DNA of 64,000 nt. It comes from Melanocharis versteri (lineage: Eukaryota > Chordata > Aves > Passeriformes > Melanocharitidae). The notes under the pieces are model-generated. The model was not told the DNA's origin. It was given only the letters and a program-made list of their open reading frames with translations, and ran no database searches. The first letter of the stretch is position 1. Each line of letters starts with the position of its first letter. Positions 12,714 through 24,708 of this stretch are shown one piece after another. Both the position numbers and the translations under genes were made by a program. The stretch covers positions 62,001 to 126,000 of the forward strand of contig VZTG01001061.1 of NCBI GenBank assembly GCA_013397845.1. The letters run 5' to 3'.

Positions 12714-14076
12714 CAAAGCAAGGCACCCAGAGCTCTCTCTTACTTCCGGCTTTCAAGCAGGTAACTGAGGAGCCCGCGCGGTCCGGCAGGGCCGGGCCCG
12801 GCCCGGCCAGGGCAGCCCGGCTCAGCTGGGATGGCCCGGCCCGGCCCAGCCGGCCCCCAGTGCGGCGTGGACTTTTAAAATCTTGTTGCTATTGAGCCCG
12901 CCAGCTCCACAGGACCCCGGCGAGGCCGGGCCGGCTCCGCTCGGCTTCGGGCGGAGCCGAGATGGGCCCCACTCGGGCCACAAGCCGCTGAGCCGTCCTA
13001 CCGGCGCCGCAGGAGATCATGCGGCTGAGATCGGGGGCAAGTCTGCAGCCTGTGCGGAAAGCAGCCCTGCGACTGGAGCTGAATGCGGCAGGGGCCGGAG
13101 GAGCACCCATGCAGCCATAGTGGCCGCCACCATTCTGGCCCGACTCCTGAGATCTTGGCACAGCCCCCCCAGCGCGGCCTGAAATCCTGCACTTCGATTG
13201 TCCCGCCGCCGCCCGGCACCGGATCACCTGACCATCTGCCGGAGCCCAGAGAGATGTTAACTCTTTCCGTGCTCAGATAAAACCTACAGATACTAATCCT
13301 CCAGCGAATAAGAGCGGGGAGAAGGGTGAAGACACTTGAGGAGAACAACATGGAGACTCCAAGGTCAGTGAGGAGGGCAGAGCTGAAGTCCAGAAGGGGG
13401 AGAATGAGAAGATGTCCTATGTCTCGGGACTGAAATTCTTTTGTAAGCCATGATGAAGACATGAACAATCGGACTGTTATCCCTGTAACTCATGAAAGAC
13501 ATGGGGGGATGAAGCGTTCAAACTGCAGACACGAGCAAAGGCACTTGTGCTAAAGCCAGCAGATGTTGAAGTGACTGTGATCCAATGAGAAGCTTGAACA
13601 GAGAGAGAGATAAGGTGAAGAAGACCCCTGCCCTTAGAAAAAAAGGGGGGGGGACCTCTGTCCTCAGAAATGAAGATGATCTCAGAGATAATGAAGAGAA
13701 CCTTTGCTCCTGAACAACTCATCCTTAAAAGTGTACCCCATGGGTCAGTGGCCCACAGAGGTAGTTGTGGGAAAACTACCAAATGTGGGAGGGACCTTCA
13801 CGGTACAAGCAGATTTCCACCCGGGCGCTGCTTTGCTGTGATATTACATCTACAAGAGAACTGTTTCTTGTGGAGAAGTCTCCATGGCATGGCAAGAGAA
13901 ACTTTTCTTTCTCTGAGTGAACTAGAAAAAGACTATTTTAAAAGTGATGCACTGACTGAAAAGTCTAAGTTTGGTCTCTTTACGTTGTCAGTGGGAAAGG
14001 AGAGATGGAAAGTGGGGGGAGGAAAAGTGTTTTGAAGGTTTATTCTGATTCTTATTATTTTCCTTTTAGTTCTGTT

Positions 14077-14082
14077 AATAAA
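14077..14082 (+). terminator. Polyadenylation signal of the LTR (AATAAA)
   Basis: Canonical AATAAA about 130 bp from the LTR 3' end, followed by a T-rich stretch at 14096-14109 that fits the downstream element of a cleavage site. It supports the plus-strand orientation of the LTR. Confidence 0.6.
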
Positions 14083-14210
14083 CTTAACTTTATGCTTTTT
14101 TTAAAGTTTTGGGCCTGCTTTGCTTCCTCCTAATCCATATCTCACAGCAGAAATTGGATAGATTATTTTAGTGAGTACACTAGTGTTCAACTAGAACCAA
14201 AACCAAGACA

Positions 14211-14215
14211 GACAG
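14211..14215. repeat. Target-site duplication GACAG (right copy)
   Basis: Identical to 12645-12649 and directly abutting the AACCAAGACA terminus of the LTR. Its exact match fixes both LTR boundaries. Confidence 0.88.
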
Positions 14216-15205
14216 TTTGTCTTCCTTTTCTGCTGACTTAAACAGTCTGTTTAGAAACACAGTGACCAGCTGGCATGCACCTTATAAGAGGAAAAATAAA
14301 TTCATTTTATGCAAGTGTTTATTACTTTGGCTTTTCTCCAATTTAAAAAGATCAGAAAAATAGAATACGTATTCAAAGCCACAGAGAAGACAACATAAAG
14401 GACCTTCTAAACAAAACTGATCAATCAATAAATTTTCCAATAATCAGAAGGAAACTAACTGTATCACCCTACAAAACAGTGATGGAAACCACATTACAAC
14501 GAAGCCCTCTCAGAATTGCTCTTGAAGCTTTTCAAGTTTTTCTTTGATAAGAAAATTAATAAACAACTTCTGATGCATAGTGGGCATCTCTGTTTTGCCC
14601 TTCTTGGCGCATGGTCTAGAGCAAGTCAGAAATTCAGAACAGAGACCTCACAATGAGGGCTGTTTGCTGAAGCAAACACATCCTGTGTACTCTTTCTCTA
14701 CAAGAGTTTCTTCATACTTTACAATATAGACAGATTAAAACGAAGTGCTGCAATTCTAGTAAGTGTGTATTTGCTAGGTAGCTTCCTGGTGAAAATGCAA
14801 TTTAGAGTTATTACAGATGTCATGCAGTGTTGCTTTGAAATTAATGTAAATTTTGGGCCTTATTGTACACATCTGTCATCCTGATAAGACCAAAAACTTG
14901 TACTAAATAAATAAAATTAATCTTAGGATTAATATTCAATGTTAACTACAATTTATTAATATTATTAAGAATACTCATCAATTTATATGAAATTTATTTC
15001 AAGATGTCTGAATGTGCCCCCTTGGACAGAAGTTGGCATTATAATTTCAATGGCCCAGACATCACTATTTTCAGACAGGAACAGACAACAACAGCAGAGG
15101 TTGACTTTGAGGACAGGAGTGAGAACAGTGAGATTTTGACTTTAACGTGACCCTGAACAACACCTTAAACACCGCTTCAGTCATCTGCTGTCCACACAAT
15201 TTAAA
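14216..15205. other. AT-rich non-coding spacer
   Basis: AT-rich sequence between the LTR and the next CpG island. The stretch 14830-15000 is especially rich in TAAT/ATTA cores. No gene or repeat was recognised. Confidence 0.5.
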
Positions 15206-15640
15206 AGACAAGCAGTGAAAGGATGCTCACACACACCCGGCAGCACGGGCTGTGTCCGTCAGAGGGCGGCGGCGGCTGGCGCCGCGGGACCGGGAGATGC
15301 AACCAGTGGGGAAGGGTCGGGAAACACCCGCGGCACGGCGGGTTCCGGGGATTGCGGGGAGCCTGGAGCCAGCGGGGAAGGGTCGGGAAGCACCCGCTGC
15401 ACGGCGGGTTTCGGGGATTGCGGGGAGCCTGGAGCCAATGGCAAAGGATGGGGAAGTGGGCAGGGCACGGCGGGTTTGGGAGCAGCAGGAAGAGGCGCTG
15501 GACAGGAGCACGCCGGAGATGCCGGCAGGTGTCAGGGAGCTTTGCCAAGTCCCGCTGTTTGCAGAGCTGCGACTCGGCCGCGCCAGCAGAGGAAGGAGCT
15601 GCCCGTGCTTCCAAAGCACTCAAAGAGTTTGAGACCAGTT
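15206..15640. promoter_or_regulatory. Internal CpG island
   Basis: A sharp-edged GC- and CpG-rich island in AT-rich surroundings. It begins around the GGCGGCGGCGGCTGGCGCCG run at 15265-15284 and fades after about 15625. It carries a 66 bp tandem array described separately. It lacks LTR-like termini, TATA-like sequence or a duplication, so unlike the CpG-rich block at 12.8-13.2 kb it is not obviously part of a mobile element. Open frames span it on both strands (15215-15730 + and 15201-15662 - are the longest). This is expected in GC-rich DNA, and no domain is recognisable. It may be a promoter of an unannotated transcript or a methylated GC-rich minisatellite. Confidence 0.6.
15308..15490 (+). 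repeat. GC-rich tandem repeat, 66 bp period, about 2.8 copies
   Basis: Unit 1 is 15308-15373 and unit 2 is 15374-15439. They differ at only 5 of 66 positions by direct comparison. Unit 3 starts at 15440, is more diverged and fades out by about 15490. Each unit starts near GGGGAAGGGTCGGGAA and contains CACGGCGGGTT and GGGGAGCCTGGAGCC. The period is a multiple of three, so frames read through as 22-residue repeats on either strand. That follows from the period and is not by itself proof of coding. Confidence 0.88.
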
Positions 15641-18484
15641 CTGGTCGCAGCTTTTCCTGCATTGCCTTTTTATGATGCTCTGCATATTATTTGTCCTTGT
15701 AATCAGCACGAGGTTTTGACTTCTGTTTAAGAAAGTTGCTCTAAGCCTGTTTAGCTGCTGAGTTTTCAGTCTCCTAATTCTTGCGCTAACAGATAGAGCT
15801 CTATGAAATCCTTACCATGCATTTCTCGGAGATAGATTACTTTAGCTGATCACTTAGAAAGCACAGACCTTTTCATAATCTTTCTTACCAATAATTAAAT
15901 CACTTCAGGAACAGCTAACCTCCCAAAAAATGCCAGTGTCAGGATAACTAGTTAAAAGTACACTAAGCCTGAATATTTATGGTAAACTCCCAGAGAAGTC
16001 CATGAAAACACTGTCTCTGTTTTCAGTGTAAGTTGCAAATATCCCAAGAGCCCCCACTCCAACTCAATGGAATACAGAGCATCTAATACACCCATACTTA
16101 ATGTACTGATATAAATGTAATTCCATAGTTTTTGGGGTTTTTTTGTCGCACACTATGAAAACATTAAAGGGCAGGCACAGATTTCCCAAGATATCTGAAA
16201 TAAAATATTCAAACCATTTTCATTGTTGGATATTAGCCAAAAAGTAGAAGTTTTCTAAGAAAAATATTACCTTTCTTGTCCTGATCATTGAGGATAAATG
16301 CTTTTCAAGCTTTAATTATGACCTGATTTTTCACTGAAAATGCAAAGTTATAAACTTGGACAAAATTAACTTTTGTTCAAAGATGTCTTTTACTCTTTGT
16401 TAAAATGCAAGTTGGTACAACTCAAGGGATAATTTACAATACTTAGCCCAACTGTACACTGATATATTGATTTATTGATCTTGCATCATTGATGAATGTT
16501 GACTCCCTTGAAAAGATACGAAAAATGCCTAGAGCTAGACAGACCTTGCACAGAAAAAAAAAGGAGACTGAAAAAATGTGTTTTCTGGAGTAGATCAAAG
16601 CAGCCCACTGGAGTGAATTGTATACAGTGATATTTAATTGACCTTGCTGTACCTCAAGAGAACAGGGCTCACGGGACCTCATCATTAAGAACTCTTATTA
16701 AACCCACATGAATTGTGCTTCAGTTTTGTCCAGGATTCCTTGGCTGCTGCACCGAGACGTTCATTAGAAGCCCCTGGGGGGGAAGAACTAAAATGAATAA
16801 ACGTTCTGCAAGTGTCAGGCACCACAGAACCATTCCGTTAACTGGTGATAGGAAACAATATCTACTACACAATATCTCAAAATTGAAAGTCCAATAGTTT
16901 CCCAGTTTATTCCTTCAGTTTCCTCAAAAGTTCTTATTTACAATTGATTTTCACATGCAGTACCTGCATTAGATTGAACTTAAGGCCACGGCAGTGGAAG
17001 TCCTTTGCCTTGAAAAGGTATTTTAACAACCCAGAATATTTCACTGGATTCTAGACAGGAAAGTGTGGATTAGAGAAAAGGAATCTTTGAAGGATCTAAC
17101 TAGATAAATTTTTTGAGAAAAGCCAGCAAATACTGGAAAGCACATTTTCAGAATATTTGAAGACAACTAAAGAACAGACAATTACTCAATTACCTTCTAA
17201 CAGCCAGCTTTGGGGTTTTTTCCACATAACTCCAACTTTTTTCATCTGTTCCTTTCTTCACCTCTTTTTTGGGTTTGCAAATTGCATGCAAACACCTATA
17301 AAGTTGCACTGATCAACTGGAGCTCAAAGGAGAAGAGTCCATTCATTACATGATGGTGACAAGACTGGGGAACGGGAACTAGGCTGACGCTCTGTGAATG
17401 ATCATCAAAAGTCTTCTATTCCAAATTCAAGATCAATGCAGAAAGAAGCTTCAAGAAACTACCAGGTAAATGCTAGAGATCAGGTATTAAAAGCCTGACA
17501 TGTACTACAACAGGATTTTCTTATAAATAGAAACAAAGAGACTTAGTCACCTATTGGAGAAAACAATAATTAATTAGGTCCCTAATTAATTAATACATTG
17601 TACTGAATCTAGGTTCAATTCTAAATTGTGCCATTAACGTCCATATTTTCCTGAATATGTGAATCAAATCACTTGTTTTTGATAGAAATACACATAGATG
17701 AATTTCTACTATCAGTCCATTTAAAAGTGCCATATTAAGTCCCAGTTTCATGGAAACATTAATTTACGCTACCAAAAGTAACTGCTGTCATAAAATCAGG
17801 GTTGTATTTTGTTGCCATTGAATACCTCAAGCATAATTTTTAAATCACTATGTTTGAAGATACCCTATTAATTACAAAAGAAATTAAATACATAATATTA
17901 CATAAGCAAAGTACCTCTGATCATTCTTTTCTGCTGATAAAAATACAGATTTTCAAGTCAATTAAAGTCTGTTCATTCATCTGAGAGAAAATATTTTGTT
18001 GAATATTTCACATATCACGATAAGTCTGTCTAGAGTAATTGACTGGATTTTATTTGAAAATGTGTTGCAGAATATTAATGAACACACCAATGCAATGGGC
18101 TGCAGCTGCTTCTTGACAGCAGTGTGCAGAAAACTATGAATTTGTTACATCTCTGATTAGCAAAGTCCTGTTTCATATCTTTGGTTACGAAGAAAGGTTA
18201 TATTTGCCAGAAAGACTGTTTTAGTTTTTTTTTTAGTCTACGACCTACAAACTTAAGTGACTGGCAAAGAAAACGACTAGTCAGCTCAATTCAAGACCAA
18301 CTTTAGTTGAGTCAAATTCTCCTTTCATTATTCAAAAAAAAAAAAAAAAGGATAACTCAGAAGAATTTATAAGGCCCAATAGAGAATTTGCTTCAGAGAA
18401 GTCAGATGATGATTTTAAAGAGCCAACATCATTGTGTGGTAGTCATTTGACACTTTGCCATTGATCCAGAAGTGCAGGTTCATC
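15641..18484. other. AT-rich non-coding stretch, no gene recognised
   Basis: Background sequence with no recognisable gene. It includes a 7 bp inverted repeat GTTTGCA...TGCAAAC at 17273-17293, an AT-rich region at 17880-18160 that looks enhancer-like, and a 16-base A-run at 18334-18349. Short open frames such as 16443-16685 (-) are not supported. Confidence 0.5.
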
Positions 18485-18695
18485 CACAGAATCATAAGGG
18501 TTGGAAAAGACTTTCAGGATCAAGTTCAACCTTCAACCAAACACCCACCTTGTCACCTAAAGCACAGCACTGAGTGCCACCTCCAGCCATTATCTGAACA
18601 CCTCCAGGGACAGTGGCTCCAACACTTCCCTGGGCAGACTTTCCCAATGTATAACTGCTCCATCTCACTCTTTAACCTAACGCCAGTGGTGATCT
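18485..18695 (-). mobile_element. CR1 LINE fragment (3' end, minus strand)
   Basis: Read on the minus strand this is the 3' part of a CR1 retroposon. At the low-coordinate end the plus strand reads CACAGAATCATAAGGGTTGG, the reverse complement of the CR1 3' terminus. Further in are the matches CACCTCCAGCC and CACCTCCAGGGACAGTGGCTCC and a CCCTGGGCAG block, all in CR1 order. The copy is 5'-truncated and diverged. The plus-strand open frame that covers it (18455-18697) is antisense to the element and is not a gene. Confidence 0.85.
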
Positions 18696-21600
18696 AGGAC
18701 TGATTTCAAAACACCCTTGGCATCAGTTATCTCTCTGAAGACAAGTGCTTTCCTAACAATTAATGCAGAAAGATAGTTGTCTGCCACGTCAAATCTTACC
18801 TTTCAAAATGGACAGCTCTATTCTGTTGGTTCCCTTATAGGAAAAAAAAGCCAAAACAAAAACCCCACAAAACAACAACTAGAAAAACCACACAAAACTT
18901 GGAAATCACCCAAACACCTGCCATAAACTTTTCTGGGAGGAAATTCTCTCCTCATGCATTCTCATTGAGTTTTGTCATTAACATGCACATATCCACTCAT
19001 GCCCCCAAAGAAAACAGTGTTTTCCTTGTCACAAGAAAATAGCATCCAATGGCTTAGACTGCACAGCTATTTATGTATCTAAGGCAATTGTTAGCAAACA
19101 GTTTGGATTTTCAGTAGTACCTGTGCAGGTTACGTTCTTGGCTCCCATTGGAACGTGTAATGAGTTATGCAATAAAAATACACTTTGGCATAAATTACAC
19201 CAGTCTGCCACATGCTGCTTTCAAATTACAGCTGTAAAATACACTGTATTTGTCCAACAGTTATTGCTCTGAATTGCTACAGATCTCCCTGATTTGGGGC
19301 CAGAAGCCTGAGTCTTACCAAGGTTAGTGCTTAACATTTCATAATTCTTTAATCAATTTTCTCTTTCTACAGAGAGCCCACCATTGTTACTGTCACATGT
19401 TTTTTACTGAAAATTTTTACAAACCAGTAGTGTTATTTCCAGAGCTTATAGGTCATTAAACCCCTGAAGCTGTCATTAAAATTCAAAAACATTCTCTCAC
19501 GAACTATTTCACTCTATATATACATTGCTGCAGGGTGGCTCAGAATATGACAGATGCAAGCCCAAAATTTACCTGACCTGCATTTTAATTTTGTCTTTCT
19601 CATAATCATATTTCAAAAGAGTTTCCTTTCTACAAAGTCATCTCTAATAACAACACTACAAACACTTTCAGATCCATAAATAATTGTTCCTCCTTTTCCA
19701 GCTCATAATGGACTTACTTTCTTTTGAAAGATACCTGTCTGTAAAGGGCTTTTCCCATTTTAAATTTGCATTTTCTTCTTAATACCTTGTGCTTAATGCT
19801 TTTTGGAGAAAGGGGGCTTAGGATTTTATTCAAAGCATATTCCTGAAATCCTTGTCTGCACATAATGTGCACTCTTTAAATTGGAAAGGAGGCTGGCTCT
19901 AAGGCTCACTGGAGATGGAAAGAACCTGCCTTTGATTATTACGGTCCTTGCTTCTCAGTAAGTATCTCCTTCCTTTTTAATACTAACAAAGTCCTACCTT
20001 TGATTATCCTTGACTTTGTTTTTTAACTTCTCTTTACCTCAAAGGTAAAGAAAAGCTTTACCTAGAGACTGGATTTTATGCCTCAGGATTGTGCTTTACT
20101 CCAGTGTTACAGTTAAAATCCCAGAAAATACTAGAAGCATGTTAATAGAGAATTCCATCTTATTTTAATGAGGCCAAAACCTCATCCTACACATTTTTGT
20201 TTTTCTTGCCATTTAAAGCACTGAGACCTTTAAACACTTACATAAACAGGCATAAGCTTCTCAATTTAAATATTATACAGCCAAAAATCTGCTCTTGCAG
20301 CCTTGAGCTCCCTGGCACAGATTTGGATTCTTGGTAAAGAAAATACCAGCTGGGAAAATCAGCAGTTTGTAGCAGCTCTGTAGGACTATGGAGTTATCCT
20401 GGTACACATCTATCCAGCCATCCCAGTGTGAAGTGTCAGGAATGAAACATCCACATGTGACCTGGTTCAAAATGTCCCTCTCAGATGCACAAGGGGTTAC
20501 AGGTCAGAGTGCCTCTAACAATGTTTTGCAGGCAGCTCGTAGGATCAGGTAGGGTGGGCAAATCTACATAAAACTAGGGAGTCACACTCACATTGATCTC
20601 ACTCAGTTCCCATATATATTTGCCCAGAGACAAGTGGTCTTGTATCAGAACATGGAAAAGCAGAGCCCTGCTAACCTGATCCAGTTTTGATGTTTGACAA
20701 GATGAATGTCACAGAGACTTTCCTACCTTAATTATCCCCTATGGAAAAATCTCAATGAAAAATCCGTAACTACCTTCAGCAATATTCAATTTACCTGTTT
20801 TGTTTAGAATTCTAATTTTAGGAATCCTAATTTTAAAATAATTGTGGGCATTTTGTAATTGGGGGGAAAAATTAAACTCTGAACCTATCAGTTCCTTCAG
20901 GAAAATCAGAAACAATAATTAGCTCTATTGTAATTACATCACCCATAATTTTCCATACATAAGAGAGTCTTACTTATCAGTTTGGTTACGGTTGTTAGGT
21001 TTTGCCATTTTAGTGCCATTCTGGTAATATCTGAACTTTGATTTGATACTCTCAGATACAGCTTCTAATATCTGCCTTTCAGTAAAAAGAGTATCTCGTT
21101 TGTGCAATATGTTATGCGTGGGTTAGCAGCAGAAAGACTCTTTCAAAACCACTATGCTTGATATTGAGAACATATTCATATATGTTCATATGATTTGAAA
21201 TGGGCCATTAGTGCCATAGCACAGTAAATCCATATGGCCATTGGTCACTTAATGTTTAAGACGCCATTTATTAAACTACCATACATTTTTCTTCCAGAGA
21301 CCATGTCTTCACCAAGCTTTGTCACCTACATAATATTTGAAGTGTGTAACCTGGCTGAAGAGAGAATCACTTATTTTCCTGTTTTAAATCCATTCCAAAT
21401 TAAGAACTGGTACCTCAAATTATTACTTTGCAAGTTCTTACATGGAAATATGATAGAGATCAATTGATCCAGAAATAATATATCTAAAGAGGAATTGCTT
21501 CCAAGTTATCTGCTGTAGCCAGCACTATACAAACCTGTTATGAATTTCAGTATAAAATGCAGATTAATGCTGTCAAAAACTGGTAAAAGACTGTCATGCC

Positions 21601-24600
21601 ACTAAACACAAGACAGAGAACTCTCTATTTGAGAAGAATTAGGTTTTTTCAACTTTAATTTGGAAAACTGGGTTATTTCTGAAGAAGTTATTCCAAGTAG
21701 CTATAAATTTGAGGTGAAATAAAAATACATTTCTTATTGCTATATAGTGTCATGGAAACCTGCAAGAACATAGAGCTAAGAACATATTTTATGTTTTCCC
21801 TGGGAACCTATCTGCATTTGGAAAAAAATATAAAGAAAGTAGCAGAAATGCAGACTCACAGGAAACACAGAGGGATCTCATTTCAAATCACAGCTACCAG
21901 CACCTGTCATTCAACCCTGCCCAGGCTGAGGAGAAGCAGAATGAACTCTGAAATGCTGAACCCCAGACTGATGCTCTGGCAAGTTCCTCTGACTGATCAG
22001 CTTTGTGGCCAATCCTGCTTTTATTACATAGTTTACAGTGAGGAATTATGCTTAGTTATGATTATGGTTGCCCAATAATAAATACAGCAGATAGAATAAT
22101 CAAGCAATATGAGGACTGGATAACTTAGAGACATTTTGAATTTTAAAATTATTGAAAATTACTCATGAAGAAAGAAAGTGCATTACCATTCAGAAGTGCC
22201 TGTGATTACAGGCATTTAAATTATTTAAGTGACTTTCAGAGTTGCCAGCATAAGTTGAATGCCCAGATTTGGGGAATCTTAATGGGATTTCCTTGTCCAG
22301 ATAACTACCTAAAAAGAACAGAGACTCTAAATGCTTATAACAAGAAAAGCAAAATGAGGAATTATTCACCACTGCAATTAGCCATGATCTTCCTCCTAGC
22401 CTGTTTGAAAGCTGCAGTTCATGACATGTTTACTACTAAAACAAAGTTAAATTGTCATAGCATCCAGGACAAGGACAAACTGCTAAATGCTGAAGAGATG
22501 AAGGAAATTAGTGATCCTTGATCAGATGATTTAAGCACTTCTTACACCTTGCATGTTTAACACCAGCTGCAGGTTGCAGTGACATCTTCTGACTGTTCCC
22601 CATCTTGAAACTTCAGATTAGTCAAACTACACTGAAAGGGAGAGCTTATTCCGTCACAGTGCTGCATCAGAATGGTCAAATATCCGAAACAGTTTTTGCC
22701 TTTGCTGAACATCTTGCTGTCAACAGCTCTTTGTACATGCAAAAGGAAATTATATATGAGAATTTTTAAAATTTTTTGAAATGCTCACACTACAATAAAC
22801 TGATTGGAGAGAAGTAAAACTTTGTATACAACTGGGAACAGAAGAAACTGCAGTGCAGAAAGAGTTTCACCTAGTGGCAGCTTGCCACTGAAATGATGGT
22901 AGGCAATTATATAAAATGGACACTCCACGTTAAAATTTGTTGCCAGTTTGCCAGTTCCAAAGGGTTGGCAGTTGGCTTTGGCAACATCTATGGATACGTG
23001 GTCCTGCCTGTATAAAGTTCCTGGATTGGGAAATAAACCTGGAGAAAAGATGGCTGCACACTGCAGTTTGAAATCATCCATATTCATTTTGCTGTGCCTC
23101 CATGCAGATGTAGGATGCTTCAGACACACATGCTGGCAAGCCTGAGAGTTTTCTAAAGGCTTTAGAGAAGAGAAGTGGCATATTCAAGCAGTGGAAAATA
23201 TTCCAGAGTTTGCTAGGGGCCCCCCTACTAAATAACAGGGAAAAATACCTGAAACCAGAACCATATTCTCCTGCTATTCAATGTGTTTCCCTGCAGCTTG
23301 TACATGAGGAAAGAGGCTTCAAACTCTTCTTCTGGCTTAAACTATGGGATGGTGATAAAACAGATCCATTCAACAGCAAAATACTTCAGGATGAAATCTG
23401 AAGATAAGCCAGCCTCAGTCTAATTTTAGACTTTAACAGTGAAACATAGGAGAGTTTTACCCATGAAACTTCACATCATTTTAAGACCACTCCATCCCCA
23501 GATGAAGAACACAGGCTTCCAAACAACCAAATGGGAGAAGAATTAAGTATGAAACCCTGCACTAGTACAGATAATTTCCTTACCCTTTATTTCATGACTT
23601 ACATGTTGGTCGAACTGAAATAATTGTTTCCAGGATGTTTATGTAATAAACATATGTAATAAAATTTACTAAAACATATGTAAATAAAAACTAAATATAT
23701 GTAATAAAATGTAATAAAAATTACTTCATTGAGCATCTTTAATACCCCCAGTAAGGCAACAGATACCAGACAATTCAGAGAAAATTCTTAGCCAATGACT
23801 TAAGCAAAAAGCAACCTGGAAGAGTAGTGTACATGGAATAAAATATCAAACAACCTTTTACCTTTAGCCTTGACAATGTTACTGGGTTTTTGTTTGAGGG
23901 TTGGAGTTTTTTTCTGTAATATTTTGTGTGATATGATTGCTGATATCTCTTTGAAAAGCCGGTCTGTTTAGGACAGGGAAGACAAAAAGGGCCAAGGTGA
24001 AAGAGTTTTTATTTACAAATTTCTACAGGGATTAACAGAATCAGCAATTTAACTGTTTGTTTTGTTCTTATGGCTTAGAGCAAAACTACTGTAATATTCC
24101 ACTTCTAAAAAACAACTGTCAGTATCATAATGATTGCATGAAGTCACGACTGAACAATACGAACAATATTTCAAGGACTTGCTATTAGTATGCAAAACTC
24201 CATTATGATATTGACAGTAAGTGATAGCTCTCTGATAGTAAACAGTTTTCAAGAGACACCCCTATATTTCTAGCAATACCTCCTTCATTTTCACGTCAAT
24301 TTGACAGATCTCAGTGCGCAAAATAAGAAACATATTCAAATACAATTTAAAAAGACATTTTAAAGATAGCCAGCCTGAACAGCCTAATGGAGGAGTAAAT
24401 AAAAGATCAAGGTAGCCATAGTGACTACTAAATCTGACAGATAATTGTCCACATTATCAGCAGCATCAAACCCAGTATTTGTATCATACACAAGTGAGAG
24501 CTTTCCTCAAATGAGTTTACTAAAGCAGAAGCAAACAGACAGGAGGATATACTAACAGATCAGGCCAAACCAAGAATACCTCCTTGGTCTTTTTGAGCTC

Positions 24601-24617
24601 TGCTCCTGTTTCCTCAG
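18696..24617. other. AT-rich non-coding stretch, no gene recognised
   Basis: About 6 kb without a supportable gene. A low-complexity AT-rich patch made of repeated ATGTAATAAA-type words lies at 23636-23725. Open frames at 20273-20470 (-), 21737-22078 (+), 22165-22521 (+) and 22785-23129 (-) were examined by eye and show no recognisable family, signal sequence or splice context. Confidence 0.5.
23636..23725. repeat. Low-complexity AT-rich repeat (ATGTAATAAA-like words)
   Basis: The words ATGTAATAAA and ATATGTAA recur several times with irregular spacing. It is an imperfect simple repeat of no evident function. Confidence 0.6.
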
Positions 24618-24635
24618 CTGTGCTTCTTTTCACAG
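24618..24635 (+). other. Candidate 18-nt microexon
   Basis: A pyrimidine-rich acceptor (CTGCTCCTGTTTCCTCAG, AG at 24616-24617) and a consensus donor (CACAG|GTAAGT, GT at 24636-24637) bracket 18 nt. The length is divisible by three, and a TGC sits 15 nt upstream of the acceptor AG; known neural microexons often show UGC before the 3' splice site (SRRM4-dependent class). One frame would read LCFFSQ. No neighbouring exon is identified. Alternatively the downstream AG is itself an acceptor, or the donor belongs to a longer non-coding exon. Confidence 0.2.
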
Positions 24636-24708
24636 GTAAGTTTGTTTATAGCATTAAACAAACCTGACGTACATAAAACATACCATGCTGTTTTTAGGTG
24701 GACTCTAG

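Larger units (their letters stand above)
12650..14210 (+). mobile_element. 1.56 kb CpG-rich solo LTR (avian ERVL-like)
   Basis: The element begins TGTCCTAGGTT and ends AACCAAGACA. These form an imperfect terminal inverted repeat typical of avian ERVL-type LTRs, and exact GACAG duplications flank it. Near the 5' end are a CCAAT box (12670-12674), a TATA-like ATATTTAAAA (12704-12713) and a CAG|GTAACTG donor-like site (12761). About 12770-13230 is very CpG-rich. Towards the 3' end come a pyrimidine tract ending in AG (14068-14069) and an AATAAA signal (14077-14082), which set the plus orientation. If transcription starts about 25-30 bp after the TATA-like box, U3 is under 100 bp and R about 1.35 kb, an unusual layout. 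No gag, pol or env frame is present. Short open frames on both strands within the CpG-rich part are not proteins. The family name is inferred; the boundaries are firm. Confidence 0.9.

Noticed and set aside
12575..13782. Several open frames of 87-156 codons on both strands
   Set aside because: They lie almost entirely inside the solo LTR, which carries no retroviral gene. They are GC-driven chance frames.
11236..14210. The two LTRs as the ends of one provirus
   Set aside because: Their sequences and lengths differ, each has its own termini, and the second has its own exact target-site duplication.
15201..15730. Long frames on both strands across the second CpG island
   Set aside because: They follow from the high GC content and the 66 bp period. 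Opposite-strand frames cannot both be genes and neither shows a domain.
18455..18697. 80-codon plus-strand frame
   Set aside because: It covers a CR1 fragment in the antisense direction.
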